Of a stretch of 64,000 nt of DNA, positions 1-63,240 are shown piece by piece. A program made the translations under genes and the position numbers. The notes below the pieces were generated by a model. The model worked only from the letters and a program-made list of their open reading frames with translations, was not told the DNA's origin and did no database searches. How positions within the stretch are numbered: position 1 is the first letter of the stretch; each line of letters starts with the position of its first letter. The DNA is from Rhinopomastus cyanomelas. Lineage: Eukaryota; Chordata; Aves; Bucerotiformes; Rhinopomastidae. The DNA lies in the NCBI GenBank assembly GCA_013400115.1, contig VXBP01004157.1, positions 335,169 through 399,168 of the forward strand. Direction: 5' to 3'.

Positions 1-24469
<24,469 letters not shown>

Positions 24470-24679
24470 GGTGGGACCCAGTGGCGGGAGCGGCCACGCA
24501 GCGCTGCTCTCCTGCAGGACCGTCCCACGCAGAAATCACCAGCGTCTGCTACCCGCGGGCTCCCCCACTCGGTGCTGCCTTTCCCCCGCGAGGACCCGGA
24601 ACAGGAAGGCACAGGAACTGCTTCGGAAGCGGAAGGAGACAACGCAGGGCACCGGGGTGCTTCCTGCACTATCTGAAGG

Positions 24680-24687
24680 TGACGTCA
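24680..24687. promoter_or_regulatory. CRE-like palindrome TGACGTCA
   Basis: Perfect full-site cAMP response element sequence within the SMCHD1 CpG region; function is inferred only. Confidence 0.5.
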
Positions 24688-24917
24688 CGGCAGAGCGCGC
24701 AGCAGTACTGTGGGCGAAGGAGTGGCCGGGCGCAGGGGTGGCCCCGCGGAGTCCACCGCTGAGCTGCGCAGCACAAACGCGGGCCTCCGCCTCCACCGCT
24801 GCAGAGGCGGGGCTGGAACCGCCAGCAGGGCCGCGTGGCTGTAGATCCCAACCCATTGCTGACGGTGGGCGACCGCTGAGGTGCTGCCGGCTCAGGCAGT
24901 TGCCCAGCGCCGCCTAC

Positions 24918-26257
24918 TGATCACAGAATCATTAGGGATTGGAAGGGACCTCGAAAGATCATCTAGTTCAATCCCCCTGACACAGCAGGATCACCTAGAC
25001 CAAGTCACACAGGAACACATGCAGGTGGGTCTTGAACATCCCCAGAGAAGAAGACTCCACAACCCCCCGGGCAGCCTGTTCCAGTGCTCCGTCACCCTCA
25101 CCGTGAAGAAGTTCCTTCTCAGGTTGATGTGGAACCTTCTATGTTCCAGCTTACAACCATTGCCCCTCATCCTATCACTACATGACACCGAGAACAGCCC
25201 AGCTCCATCCTCCTGACACCCACTCCTCAAATATTTGTAGACATTAATGAGGTCACCCCTCAGTCTCCTCCAGGCTAAAGAGACCCAGCTCCCTCAGCCT
25301 CTCCTCAGAAGGGAGGTGCGCCACCTCCTTCATCATCTTCATTTCCCTACGCTGGACCCTCTCCAACAGCTCCACATCCTTGTCCTTGATGTGCCTGGAG
25401 ACAGCGTCTAGGATAAATTGTTCCACCACCTTTCCTGGAATGGAGGTGAGGCTGACCAGTCTGTAGTTACCTGTGTCCTCCTTCTTACCCTTTTTGAAGA
25501 TTGGAGTGACATTTGCTATCCTCCAGTCCCTAGGCACCTCTCTTGATCCCTATTACTCTTTGGTTTGCCTATCAGCTCCCTGTTTAACCATGCAGGTTTT
25601 CCAGCTCCATTACTTGACTTCACTGACTTCTTTCCTGTTGGAATGCTCTTTTCTTGTCCTTCAAAGAAGTAGTTTTTGAATGTTATCCAGCATACCCTGA
25701 GCTCCTTTACCTGCCAGTACCCTGTCCCATGGGATTTCCCCTAGCAATCGCTTGAAAAGGCCAAAATTGGCCCTCCTGAAGTCTAGGGTTGTGATTCTGC
25801 TAGGTATTCTGTTCCTACCAAACAAGACCCTGAACTCCACCATATCATGTTCACTGCACCCAAGGTTGCTCTCAACCTTCACTGCTTCATTCAGACCCTC
25901 CTTGTTAGTCAGTACAAGATCCAGTAGTGCTCCTCAATTAGTCAGCTTCTCTATCATTTGCATCAGGAAATTGTCACCAAAACACTGGAGGAACCTCCTG
26001 TACTGTGGCTTGCTAGCCTAGTAGGTCTTCCAGCAAATATCAGGGTAGTTCATGAGAACCAGGTTCATGAGAACCAGGGCCTATAGTTGTGAGGCTGCTG
26101 TCAGCTGCCTGTAGAAGACCTCGTCAACTTCCTCGTTCTGATCTGGTGGCCTGTAATAGACCCACAACAGTGTCACCCATGCCAGCCTGCCCCTTAATCT
26201 GTACCCATAAACTCTCAACACTCTATTCATCCATGCCTGGACAGAAGTCAATACATT
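24918..26257 (-). repeat. CR1, internally deleted, 3' end to endonuclease region
   Basis: Reverse-orientation CR1 upstream of SMCHD1. It holds the 3' end, then jumps near 25,385 straight into the RT start (EQFILDAVSRHIKDKD), skipping the catalytic RT. It continues through PRDWRIANVTPIFKKGKKED into the linker and endonuclease end (SEHDMVEFRVLFGRNRIPSR). Confidence 0.86.
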
Positions 26258-26350
26258 AGAATCATAGAATCATTAGGGATTGGAAGGAACCTTGGAAGAT
26301 CATCTAGTCCAATTCCCCTGCCACAGCAGGATCACCCAGACCAAGTCAGA
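26258..26350 (-). repeat. CR1 tail nested in CR1
   Basis: A fresh 3' end (AGAATCATAGAATCATTAGG to CACCCAGACCAAGTCAGAC) interrupts the endonuclease part of the surrounding CR1. Confidence 0.8.
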
Positions 26351-26726
26351 CAGTCAGTCTGGGTTAGAAGGGACCACAGGATTATCCAGTTCCATCTCCG
26401 CTACCATGGGCAGGGACAACCCACCCTAGATCTCTCATGTAGAGAGCAACTCCTCCACTCCACCTTGCTGACCTGTCCCCCCTAAAAAGCACATAGCCAT
26501 CCATGACCACATTCCAGTCATGTGAGCTGTCTCATCAGGTCTGTCATTGACACTAGATCATAATTACCTGACTGGACACAGAACTCTAGCTCCTTCTGCT
26601 TATTCCCCATGCTGCGTGCATTGGTGTGCAGGCATTTCAGGGAGCAAGCGGAGCGCTCTGATTTAAGCCTAGGACAGCAAGATGCCACTTGGTTTTCATC
26701 AGGACTAGAGCTCTGTCCCACTGGTG
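26351..26726 (-). repeat. CR1 endonuclease 5' part
   Basis: Reverse-orientation CR1 with the start of the endonuclease ORF: LKCLHTNARSMGNKQKELEF and VQSGNYDLVSMTD. The catalytic ET pair is changed (MTD). Confidence 0.8.
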
Positions 26727-27239
26727 CGCACCCATCAAGTATCCCACCCCCACTTGAATCTAGTCCTCTGAATTAGCCATGCCAACTCCTGCCCCAGAAC
26801 CCATTTTCCTCTCTGAGATAAACTCCTCCCATATGTACCTGTGAGGTCTGGCAACTTATAAAGCCAGTTATTATCAAAGAACCCAAAGACCTGCCTGTTG
26901 TACTCTTCTGACTTACAACAGGAGGAAGTGGCTTAAAGTAACTCACTATCACCTTTGGAAGGAGACCATGCACCAGGCATGAGAGTCACACACAAGGATA
27001 AGGACAACTGAGTTACACATATGCTTGGCACAGCCAGCCCAGAGTTAATGGCAGCTGGGGCTGTGTGCAGCCTGTGCTCACATGGGGCAGCTCCAGTTTG
27101 GTTGGGTGTCCTGGGGACCAGGTCTCATTCAGAACTCATGTCTAACTGCGCAGTGGCAGAGCTGACAGTGTTGAACAGAACTTATGGTTGCGTGTGAGCG
27201 CAGAGGAACATCATCCACTCAGGCAGGCACTGAGAAAAC

Positions 27240-27240
<1 letters not shown>
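26727..27240. other. Intergenic stretch between SMCHD1 and NDC80
   Basis: About 500 bases between the CR1 block and the NDC80 poly(A) signal. No repeat or gene recognised. Confidence 0.6.
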
Positions 27241-39200
<11,960 letters not shown>

Positions 39201-39205
39201 GCAAT

Positions 39206-39211
39206 TTCAAA
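39206..39211 (-). promoter_or_regulatory. CHR-like element TTTGAA
   Basis: On the minus strand the sequence is CGCGG-GCGAA-TTTGAA, a CHR with a CDE-like CGCGG upstream. The spacer is 5 rather than the usual 4 bases. CHR/CDE sites bind DREAM and B-MYB/FOXM1 complexes at G2/M genes, and NDC80 is a known class member. Confidence 0.55.
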
Positions 39212-39285
39212 TTCGCCCGCGGACTCCGTCACGCAGCGCGACGCGGTGGAGACGTCACTAGGGCGCGACTACCAGAAAGGCTCGT

Positions 39286-39310
39286 CACTTCCGCCGGGTA
39301 CCCGGAAGTG
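39286..39310. promoter_or_regulatory. Inverted pair of ETS motifs
   Basis: CACTTCCG at 39,286-39,293 and CGGAAGTG at 39,303-39,310 are exact reverse complements with 9 bases between, a typical ETS/GABPA arrangement near a housekeeping start site. Confidence 0.55.
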
Positions 39311-39589
39311 GCGGGGGGTGCGGGGCCGCCCGTGGAGCGAGGTGGTGGCGCTCACGGCGGAGATTGCGGGACTGCTCTGCGGTAGCTCCATTCAGTCTAA
39401 TTACAGTCGCTCGTGGAAAGCGCGTTCGCCGCACGGCTGCGGGGTGGGATGAGTGCGGCGCAGCGCCGTGCTGGGGCCTGCAGCGCTGGGTTTGTGTGGC
39501 CTGTCCCGGTGCCGCCGCGCTGAGTGGGCACGACCCCGTAGTGGGAGCTCCTGGAACCCGCTGGGCCCGGCCTCCGGGACGTGGTTGCG

Positions 39590-56176
<16,587 letters not shown>

Positions 56177-56970
56177 GCTGGGGCCTGCAGTTTTCTCCCG
56201 AAGTTCCTCTCCCACTCTTGTTCCTGCCTGTGTTAGTGCCCAGGTGCTTGGAGATAACAGGTACAAACCCAGCGGGGCGCTTCAGGTAAACTGTTGGAGT
56301 GACTGCTCCAGAGCATCTCTGCTTGTACAAGTAGGTCTTTTGCGCCGATGATGGTTAAATGCTGATGTTACGTACGGTGCCCTGCACGCCTGTGTCCTTC
56401 TTCCTAAGCCAAAGTGGAGGGAGCAGCAGAGCAGTTGGCTGGCCATAGCGTGCATGACTACTGCTGTCAAAATGTGGGCAGTCCCGTGTTCCTGTGTATG
56501 GTGTAAGTTCCTTTGAAAGAGCAGCCTCACCATCCTGCAGGTTCTGTACCCGAAGCTGCTGGACTGCACAGATTCTCTTGAAGGTTTCCTTTCCTCCCAC
56601 TCTCAGATTGGTGGAGTCATGCCAGAGCAACTGCAGAAGTGCTACCTGGTGTTTGAGAACTGAGCACTTTGTGTGGCCTCTGCTGCTCGCAGATTTGCTT
56701 TAAAAACTAGAAAAAGGAGATGTAATGAAGTCTCTGCTGCCAGCTTGTTTGCAGCAGGAGAGGCATAGCTGCTGGATGGGCTGACTTTCCTGATGGCAGT
56801 GGCTCTGACTGTTTATGTTGGGGAGCAAAATGCTGCCACAGCACTACTTTACACCAGCTTCCCATTTGGTACCTGATGTCAGCACTGTGGAGGCTTGGAA
56901 TGAAATTGTAAATGGTAACAGATTATTTTTGCAATGATTTTACAATTAAAAACGAAACCACAGACTCATC
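56177..56970 (+). other. METTL4: METTL4 3' UTR
   Basis: About 0.8 kb without recognised repeats, ending shortly after an ATTAAA signal. The end is inferred. Confidence 0.6.
56945..56950 (+). terminator. METTL4: Poly(A) signal ATTAAA for METTL4
   Basis: Common variant hexamer about 770 bases after the METTL4 stop codon, in an A/T-rich context. Confidence 0.55.
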
Positions 56971-57622
56971 GGTGTCTTATTTGCAGGGCTGGGCTGTGTG
57001 TTGCTGATCAGTTTCGTGTTTCACCTGGTGGAGCAATGGAATTAATGAGAAAAATGTTGCTTGTAGGATTGCAGTCAGAATGCATGGCATTGTTAGATCT
57101 GGGAGGCATAGATCTGAGACCTTGGAAAAGGCAGCTGGAGACAGGGACATGAGTGAGAATGTTGCAAAAGTGAAATGTGGCTTACAAGGATGGAACCAGG
57201 CGAGCAGAGTAGATACATCCTGAAGCAAGCTATTCTATGAATTTCTGTAGGTTATTGTGTTAACTGCCTGTGGAGAAAAAGTAGAACTAACCGAATCACG
57301 TAACTTTCAGATGTGGCAAGATGAAAGATGATTGGTACATTGCAGCTGGTGAAGAATACTGTAAGGTACATAACCCAGTCATTTTGTAGAATAAGCGTCT
57401 CCTCACTAATGACTTCTGATGTCTGAGCATTATGTAAGGAGTACCCCCTCAAACCCCATCGCGGCACATGGTGCCCTCCACGTTTGGAAGGAGGCGATTA
57501 GGTGGCAATCCGCCCTCCAGTTGCAAAGCTCCCAGGAGATGGTAAATGCTGCTGAAAGAAGCAGAAACAGGCGCCTGACTCATCCCAGTGGCATCGACAC
57601 TACAGGTGAGGCCTGGGAGTAC
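56971..57622 (+). other. Between METTL4 and ERV gag
   Basis: About 650 bases. A 5' LTR and primer-binding site would be expected here, but I could not identify either. The frame upstream of the matrix ATG is open from 57,419. Confidence 0.5.
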
Positions 57623-57922
57623 ATGGGACAGGAAATGTCGAGTGAGCAGCGAGGTGTATGTAAGCGTACGTGTTCACTTGTAGAAAAGCATGCTCGTTCA
57701 CTCCTGAAACATGAACTTAAAACGATTTTGAAGGGTGTCTCAGATAAGTTCCCTGATGTTACATCATCTACTATCTTCTTGGTTTTGGTGTGGAACACGG
57801 TTGGTGTTAAGCTGTATGATCTTGCTACTAAACATGATCCTGAGGCTCTGCTCTCGCTTCCATCTTTTCGTGCTGTCATGGAAACATTGCAGGCACAGGC
57901 AAAACTTAACAAGGAAAGCTGA
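57623..57922 (+). pseudogene. ERV gag matrix remnant
   Basis: Open from ATG 57,623: MGQ start, the N-myristoylation pattern of betaretroviral matrix, with helices through LKHELKTILKGVSDKFPD and VLVWNTVGVKLYDLA. Ends in TGA at 57,922; the same frame is open again downstream. Confidence 0.65.
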
Positions 57923-57964
57923 AGGGCAGCCCTCCTGCCGGAGAGCTGAGCCCTGGTCTCTGGC

Positions 57965-58282
57965 GTGTGGGGAGGGGGGTGCGCGGGTTGTGGTGCTGGC
58001 AACAGTGGCTCTTCCTCAGGCTCTGAGGAGAAACACCCACCTCCTACAGCTCCACTGGCTCCATCTGAGCCCTCACACCATAAACATTCAAAAACCAGAG
58101 CTGGTGTCCCTTTAGGAGAGCAGTTTGACAGTGATGGTCCTGTCAGTCCTGATAAGGACTCTGATCTTTACTCTTCTGATCCCCATGTGACTTGGCATGC
58201 GATTCACAAAAGCATTAAAGGAAGAGGATTTAGAGGTTGCTGGCAGATTGGTGGTTGCACCGTTGCGGTACGGGAGAAATAA
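57965..58282 (+). pseudogene. ERV gag middle segment with PTAP motif
   Basis: Ser/Pro-rich frame with HPPPTAPLAPSEP; PTAP (58,043-58,054) is the TSG101-binding late-domain motif found between matrix and capsid in many retroviruses. Same frame as matrix. Confidence 0.6.
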
Positions 58283-58790
58283 CGTTCAGCCCTGCTATGA
58301 CCCGTTTGCATATGAAGAAATTAAAGAGCTCAGAAGGGCGACTAATGCATACGGTGGAGGTTCTTTGTTTTTTGAGAACTTATTAAAGGCTACCCTTGAT
58401 GCCTATATTACTCCCTTTGATGTTAAATATCTTACAACTATGTTGCTGTCATTGACACAATATACTTGGTGGGAAGCAGAATGGACAAGAGCATTAATTC
58501 AGTTATTGGCTGACTGTGCTGGCAATCAGGCTCTTGCTTAACTCACAATGGAGCGTTTGGCTGCTGAGGGGCAAATGACAAATCTTGCTGACACTAGGCA
58601 GCGGAAATTCCCTGACAAGCTCTTATTAGTGTTACCAAAGGAGCTATTTGCAAATTCCTGATCCTGCTACCCCTCAATAAGAATTTATAAACATTAAACA
58701 AGGACCAGCTGAGCCCTATGTGCTGTTTATCAATTGGTTAAAGCAGACACTTGAAAGACAAGTTACTCATAAAGGGGCTGGTGAGGTCCT
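58197..58790 (+). pseudogene. ERV gag capsid remnant
   Basis: Capsid N-domain: YDPFAYEEIKELRRATNAYG and ITPFDVKYLTTMLLSLTQYT, open to 58,541. Then the C-domain in broken frames with the major homology region around IKQGPAEPYVLFINWLKQTL (58,690-58,755). Confidence 0.75.
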
Positions 58791-58944
58791 GCTGTGAAAA
58801 ATGGCTTTTTCAAATGCTAATGCAGACTGTAAACAAGTATTGCAAACTCTGCCTGTTGACCCTGAGCCCACTTTGTTGCAAATGGTCAAGGCGTGCAACC
58901 GCTTCAGTTCTCCGCAACATTAAAGCGAAACCCAAGCAGAGACA

Positions 58945-59169
58945 GTGGGGAGGGGGATCTCTCAAGCATTAGCGGTTATGCAGATAGTGCTGAAAGATCA
59001 GACACCCAAGCAGGAGCCAGGACCATGCTATGGATGTGGGAAGCCAGATCATATTAAATGTGATTATTTAATGCAAGAGGTGCAACAGCAACCACCAGGT
59101 ATTTGCCCTCAGTGCAAAAAGGGCAGACATTTCTTGAATCGGTGCAAATCTGGACGGGTTCCTGTGTGA
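58945..59169 (+). pseudogene. ERV nucleocapsid zinc knuckles
   Basis: Two CCHC boxes: CYGCGKPDHIKCDY has lost its last cysteine, CPQCKKGRHFLNRC is complete. A stop follows within the CR1 tail. Confidence 0.8.
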
Positions 59170-59262
59170 CTTGGTCTAGGTGATCCTGCTGTTGCAGGCA
59201 GATTGGACTAGATGATCTTTTGAGGTCCCTTCCAATCCGTTATGATTCTATGATTCTATGGT
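59163..59262 (+). repeat. CR1 3' tail inserted in gag
   Basis: GACTTGGTCTAGGTGATCCT to TATGATTCTATGATTCTATG, about 100 bases with the CR1 terminal microsatellite. Sits directly after the zinc knuckles. Confidence 0.88.
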
Positions 59263-59404
59263 GTTAATGACAAACTCTTGCCAGGAAACTTGATGCGTGG
59301 CATGGCACCGTGTGATGATACAAATGCCCCAACTGTCTATCAACCATCAGGTTCAGAGCTTCAACGCACTTTAACTGGCAAGTGCCAAGCCAGTAATGCT
59401 TACT

Positions 59405-59938
59405 AATGTTTGCACATAGCATGGGCAACAAAGAGGAGAAGCTCGAAGCCTTTGTGAAGCACGACTGCTATGATGTAGTTGCCATCATGGAAACATGGTG
59501 GGATGACTCTCATGAGTGGAGTGCTCCAATGGATGGGTATAAGCTTTGCAAGCGGAACAGTCAGGATAGAGAGGGTGGTGGGGTGGCTCTCTATGTTAGT
59601 GTTTTGAATGCATTGAAGTTAATAAGTGCGATGGGTCAGTTGAATGTTTATGGGTTAACTTGAAGAGGGCCAATGAGGTAGATATCTTGCTGGGAGTCTG
59701 CTATAGACCACCCAGATGAAGAGACTGACTAATTACTCTATAGACAACTGGCAGAAGCTGCAAAATTGCAACACCTTGTTCATGTGGGTGACCTCAACTT
59801 ACCAGACATCTGTTGGAAATACAACACAGCAGACAGGAAACAGTCCAGGAGGTTCCTGGAGTGTGTGGAGGATAACTTCCTGACTCAGCTGGTAAGTGAG
59901 CCCACCAGGGGAGGTGCCCTGCTGGACTTGTTACTTAC
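59405..59938 (+). repeat. CR1 endonuclease region, left part
   Basis: AHSMGNKEEKLEAFVKHDCY, VAIMETWWDD and VGDLNLPDICWKYN, then TRGGALLDLLLT; interrupted there by a solo LTR. Inserted in the ERV between gag and protease. Confidence 0.87.
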
Positions 59939-61447
59939 TGTTGCAGTTTGAAAATTACCAGAATTTTCAGATGTGCAGAGGTTGTGCTTTCATGAAAGAA
60001 TGAAAAGTTGTGTTACTTTTAAGAGGAACCCTTCCCTCAGTTACCTGTCCTGGGGGAGGTGACACTGCCCTGGAACTTTCCCCAGAAGGGCCTGTCCTGG
60101 AGGACCTGTCCTGAGGTTACACTGTCCCAGGAACCTTCCCTGGAAGGGTCTGTCCTGAGACCTGCCCCGGAAGGGCCTGGCTAGGTCAGCCTATAAAAAC
60201 CAGAGCATGCCCTTTGTTCGTCTCTCTTTGGGGGCTATGGCCCTGAAGGGAGTGCCCCCCGCAATGCCCACTCCTGGACGCAGCTTCTGAAAAAGCCGCT
60301 GGTCCTGCCACCGCTGCACCGCGCCTCGCGCCGGCTGCGGCTTCCGGGGGAAGAGCGTGGCTCTGAGAGGAGCACGGCTTCCTAAGCCACCTCGGCCCCG
60401 AAGCAGTCCCACTGCTGCTGCATAGCGGCCCCGGCCTGACCCCACCGCCAGCGCGCACCTGCCGCTGCACGGTCCGGAAGTGACCCCAGCCGCAACTTGC
60501 CGTGGGTGCACGGTCCCGCTGCCACTGCATCGCGGCTTCGCCATGCCCCTCACCGTGGCCCCGGACCGGAGAAGCCGCGGATGCTGCTGCGCCCCAGAGC
60601 TGAAGCGGCCCCCTGCTGCAGCAGCGCGGCACTGCTGCTGCCGCCACCGCATCACACCTGGACCAGAGAACCAATACTGGTGCAGATTTACCACCATGAC
60701 CCCCCCCCCACCATAGACAGCCTTCAGCATCACGGTGAGTTGGGGTACTCCTCTTTCCCCTGGAGCTGAGAGAGGAGAGGGAGGGGAGAGGATCTTTGGA
60801 AGACCCTCTTGGCTATGTGTGGAGTGGGGGGGGGTGTGGCCCTGCTGATGCAGCTATGAGGTTGGTCTCCATCTTGGATCCCGCACGTGGCCAGGCCCCG
60901 CGGCTATGCCACCGCCATTTTGGAGAGACTGATCTGCAGGAAGAGAGGCTGTTTTTCATTTCTGCCACTGACAAAAGACTGGCAGCGCTTATGTTTTGGG
61001 GGAGAGCTCCTTCGTGCTTAGCTGAAGAAAGCAGAAGGGCTTGAGAATCCTTAAACCTTGGATCCGAAAGACAGAGACTGGGTTCTTTGTTTGCTGCTGC
61101 ACCGTGGGATGCAGGTGTGGGCGCTGAGAAAGTCAGGCCATCCCGGACTGACATGCTCTCTCTCCCAGGTTTCTAAACTGAAAGAAGAACCAAGGCCCAA
61201 ACTATAGTGATCTCCCATTGTATTTTTCTCGGGTTGTGTGATGGCATTTATGACACAGTTTCTAGTTTGTGAGCACTGACTTGCGTAACCTTTTCTCCCA
61301 TTCTGTATACAGTTATGGAGTTAATAAAGCCTTCTGCAGCTTCCCTAAGCCATCCATTGTCTGGCAAATTTATCCAAGATGTCATCGAGACCTCACTGTT
61401 TTGCTTTCCTTTCTTTTATCTTAAATTGTGGTCTTGAACCCACCACA
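59939..61447 (+). mobile_element. 1.5-kb solo LTR with 5-bp TSD CTTAC
   Basis: TG (59,939) to CA (61,447), flanked by CTTAC (59,934-59,938 and 61,448-61,452). The CR1 reading TRGGALLDLLLT / TNREGLVGD joins cleanly across it. It has short repeated units GGGCCTGTCCTG at 60,050-60,180, a TATA box (60,192-60,198), a GC-rich block of about 480 bases and AATAAA at 61,323-61,328. The TATA-to-poly(A) distance of 1.1 kb is very long for an LTR. A truncated relative lies at 16.6 kb. Confidence 0.82.
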
Positions 61448-62094
61448 CTTACAAACAGAGAGGGACTGGTGGGTGATGTGGTGGTCAGAGGCCCCCTTGG
61501 ACTCAGTGACCATGAAATGATAGAATTCTCAATTCTGGGCCAAGTAAGGAGGGGAGGCAGTAAGACCATCACCATGGACTTCCGAAGGGCAGACTTCAAC
61601 CTGTTTAGAACACTGGTTAATAAAGTCCCTTGGAGTACAGTCCTAGAGGGAAAAGGGGTCCAGGAAGGCTGGACTTTTTTCAAAAATGAACTCTTGAAGG
61701 CTCAGGAGCAGGCTGTCCCCATGTGTCGTAAGACAAACCGGTGGGGTAAACGACCGGCCTGGCTGAACAAGGAGCTTCTGCTGGAGCTCAGGAAAAAGAA
61801 GAGAGCCGACTACCCTTGGAAAAAGTGGTTGGCTGCTCAAGAGGAGTATAGGGATTTAGTTAGGTCATGTAGAAGGAACATTAGGGAGGCAAAAGCTCAG
61901 GTAGAACTCAGGCTGGCCGCCGCTGCAAGAGACAATAAAAAGAGTTTTTACAAATATATTAACAACAAGAAAAGATCCAGGGAGAGTCTCTACCCTTTAC
62001 TGGATGCAGAGGGGAACATTGTTACAGAGGATGGGGATAAGGCTGAGGTACTTAATGCTACCTTTGCCTCAGCCTTTAATAAGCTAGCTTAAAG
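61448..62094 (+). repeat. CR1 endonuclease end and linker, right part
   Basis: TNREGLVGDVVVRGPLGLSD, SDHEMIEF (endonuclease SDH intact), DFRRADFNLFRTLVNKVPW and DNKKSFYKYINNKKRSRESL; open from about 61,448 to 62,092. It ends at AFNKLA where normal CR1 would continue. Confidence 0.88.
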
Positions 62095-62115
62095 CTTTAA
62101 TAAGTTAGCTTAAAG
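62074..62115. repeat. 21-bp tandem duplication at CR1/ERV junction
   Basis: CTTTAATAAGCTAGCTTAAAG followed directly by a copy with one change (GTTAG for GCTAG). It marks the 3' break between CR1 and ERV. Confidence 0.8.
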
Positions 62116-62368
62116 AGTACAAGATTGATTAAAGTCCGTGGACCAGAAGGAAGAGTTGTGACTCTGAGACCATTTATAGTTAATGCACCTATAACACTAT
62201 GGGGATGAGACGTGCTGTCTCAGAGGGGTCTTCGGCTACAAACTGATTTTGTGTAGAGGCCATTGGCGAGCGTGACACCCTTAACTAATCTGGAAAACGC
62301 AAGAACCTGTGTGGGTGGACCAGTGGCCCCTTCCAACTGAAAAATTGTGCGCTCTTGAAGATCTTGTT
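62116..62368 (+). pseudogene. ERV protease end and RT start
   Basis: Broken frames include RPFIVNAPITLWG, like the protease C-terminus, then VDQWPLPTEKLCALEDLV, the start of a betaretroviral RT. The solo LTR follows directly. Confidence 0.7.
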
Positions 62369-62781
62369 TGTATAGGATTTCTTAACAGACTTAGGCCACA
62401 GCATAGCACTGGGAGGTTTGGACAACCCTGCACTGAGCTGAAAGTACCTATCCTGGGAACGACCTTGACGGTGATAAGCAGGGAAGAGCAGTGATGTTGC
62501 AATCACAGAAGAATGTCAACCGGGACATGGGAACAGTGTAAAGGGGGGCCATATCAGGGGGGCTGGACCCGATCAGACAGTTTGTCGATGATGGCCAATC
62601 GGCTAGAGGACAGCTGTGGTGATGAAGGCCATGTATCCAATAAGCTTATGTTTGGTGCCATGTGAACATATAACTGTATATAAGCAAGGCAATTACGGAA
62701 ATAAATGAGCTCGGCTTTAACCATATTGGTGTGCGTGTCGTTGATTCGTTGGCTATGCCCCTGCTGGGGCCCCTTGCTTCA
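62369..62781 (+). mobile_element. 413-bp solo LTR with 6-bp TSD CTTGTT
   Basis: TG (62,369) to CA (62,781), flanked by CTTGTT at 62,363-62,368 and 62,782-62,787. The RT reads ALEDLV on the left and LVNEQL on the right, as expected for a simple insertion. TATATAA at 62,677-62,683 and AATAAA at 62,700-62,705 show plus orientation; they are unusually close, giving a very short R. Confidence 0.85.
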
Positions 62782-63240
62782 CTTGTTAATGAACAGCTCT
62801 GCAGAGGGTGTGTTGTACCGACAGCCAGCCCCTGGAAATCACCTGTATTTGTGATAAAGAAACCGGGAAAAGACAAATGGAGACTGTTACACGACCTTCG
62901 TAGGATTAATGCAGTAATGGAAGCCATGGGAGCCTTGCAGCCTGGACTCCTTTTAACTGTAATGCTGCCCAAGAACTGATGCGTAGCAGTGATCGATCTG
63001 AAGGATTGTTTCTTTCACATACCTTTACATCCAGAAGATGCTCCTAAATTTGCCTTTTCAATCCCTAGTGTAAATAGACAGGAACCTCCGTGATGATATC
63101 ATTGGACAGTTCTCCCGCAGGAGAGAATGAAGATCCTTCATTCATTTATAACACCTCAACCTCTACAAATTAATGATGGACTTGAAACACTGCATGATAT
63201 ACAGAAACTGTTAGGAGCCATCAATTGGGTTTAACCTGTG
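62782..63240 (+). pseudogene. ERV reverse transcriptase remnant, active site deleted
   Basis: SPWKSPVFVIKKPGKDKWRL and LHDLRRINAVMEAMG, then [20 protein letters not shown] (motif A aspartate kept). After YHWTVLPQ the sequence jumps to a later part (ITPQPLQINDG, LLGAINWV); the YxDD box is absent, and several stops are present. Confidence 0.82.

Noticed and set aside
56971..57420. A 5' LTR for the ERV
   Set aside because: I found no TG...CA ends, TATA and poly(A) pair, or primer-binding site that I could defend.
60186..60733. Two long minus-strand frames (162 and 180 codons) in the GC-rich LTR block
   Set aside because: Low-complexity Gly/Ala/Arg products from CpG-rich sequence. A similar shadow occurs in the related block at 16.7 kb. 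No domain.
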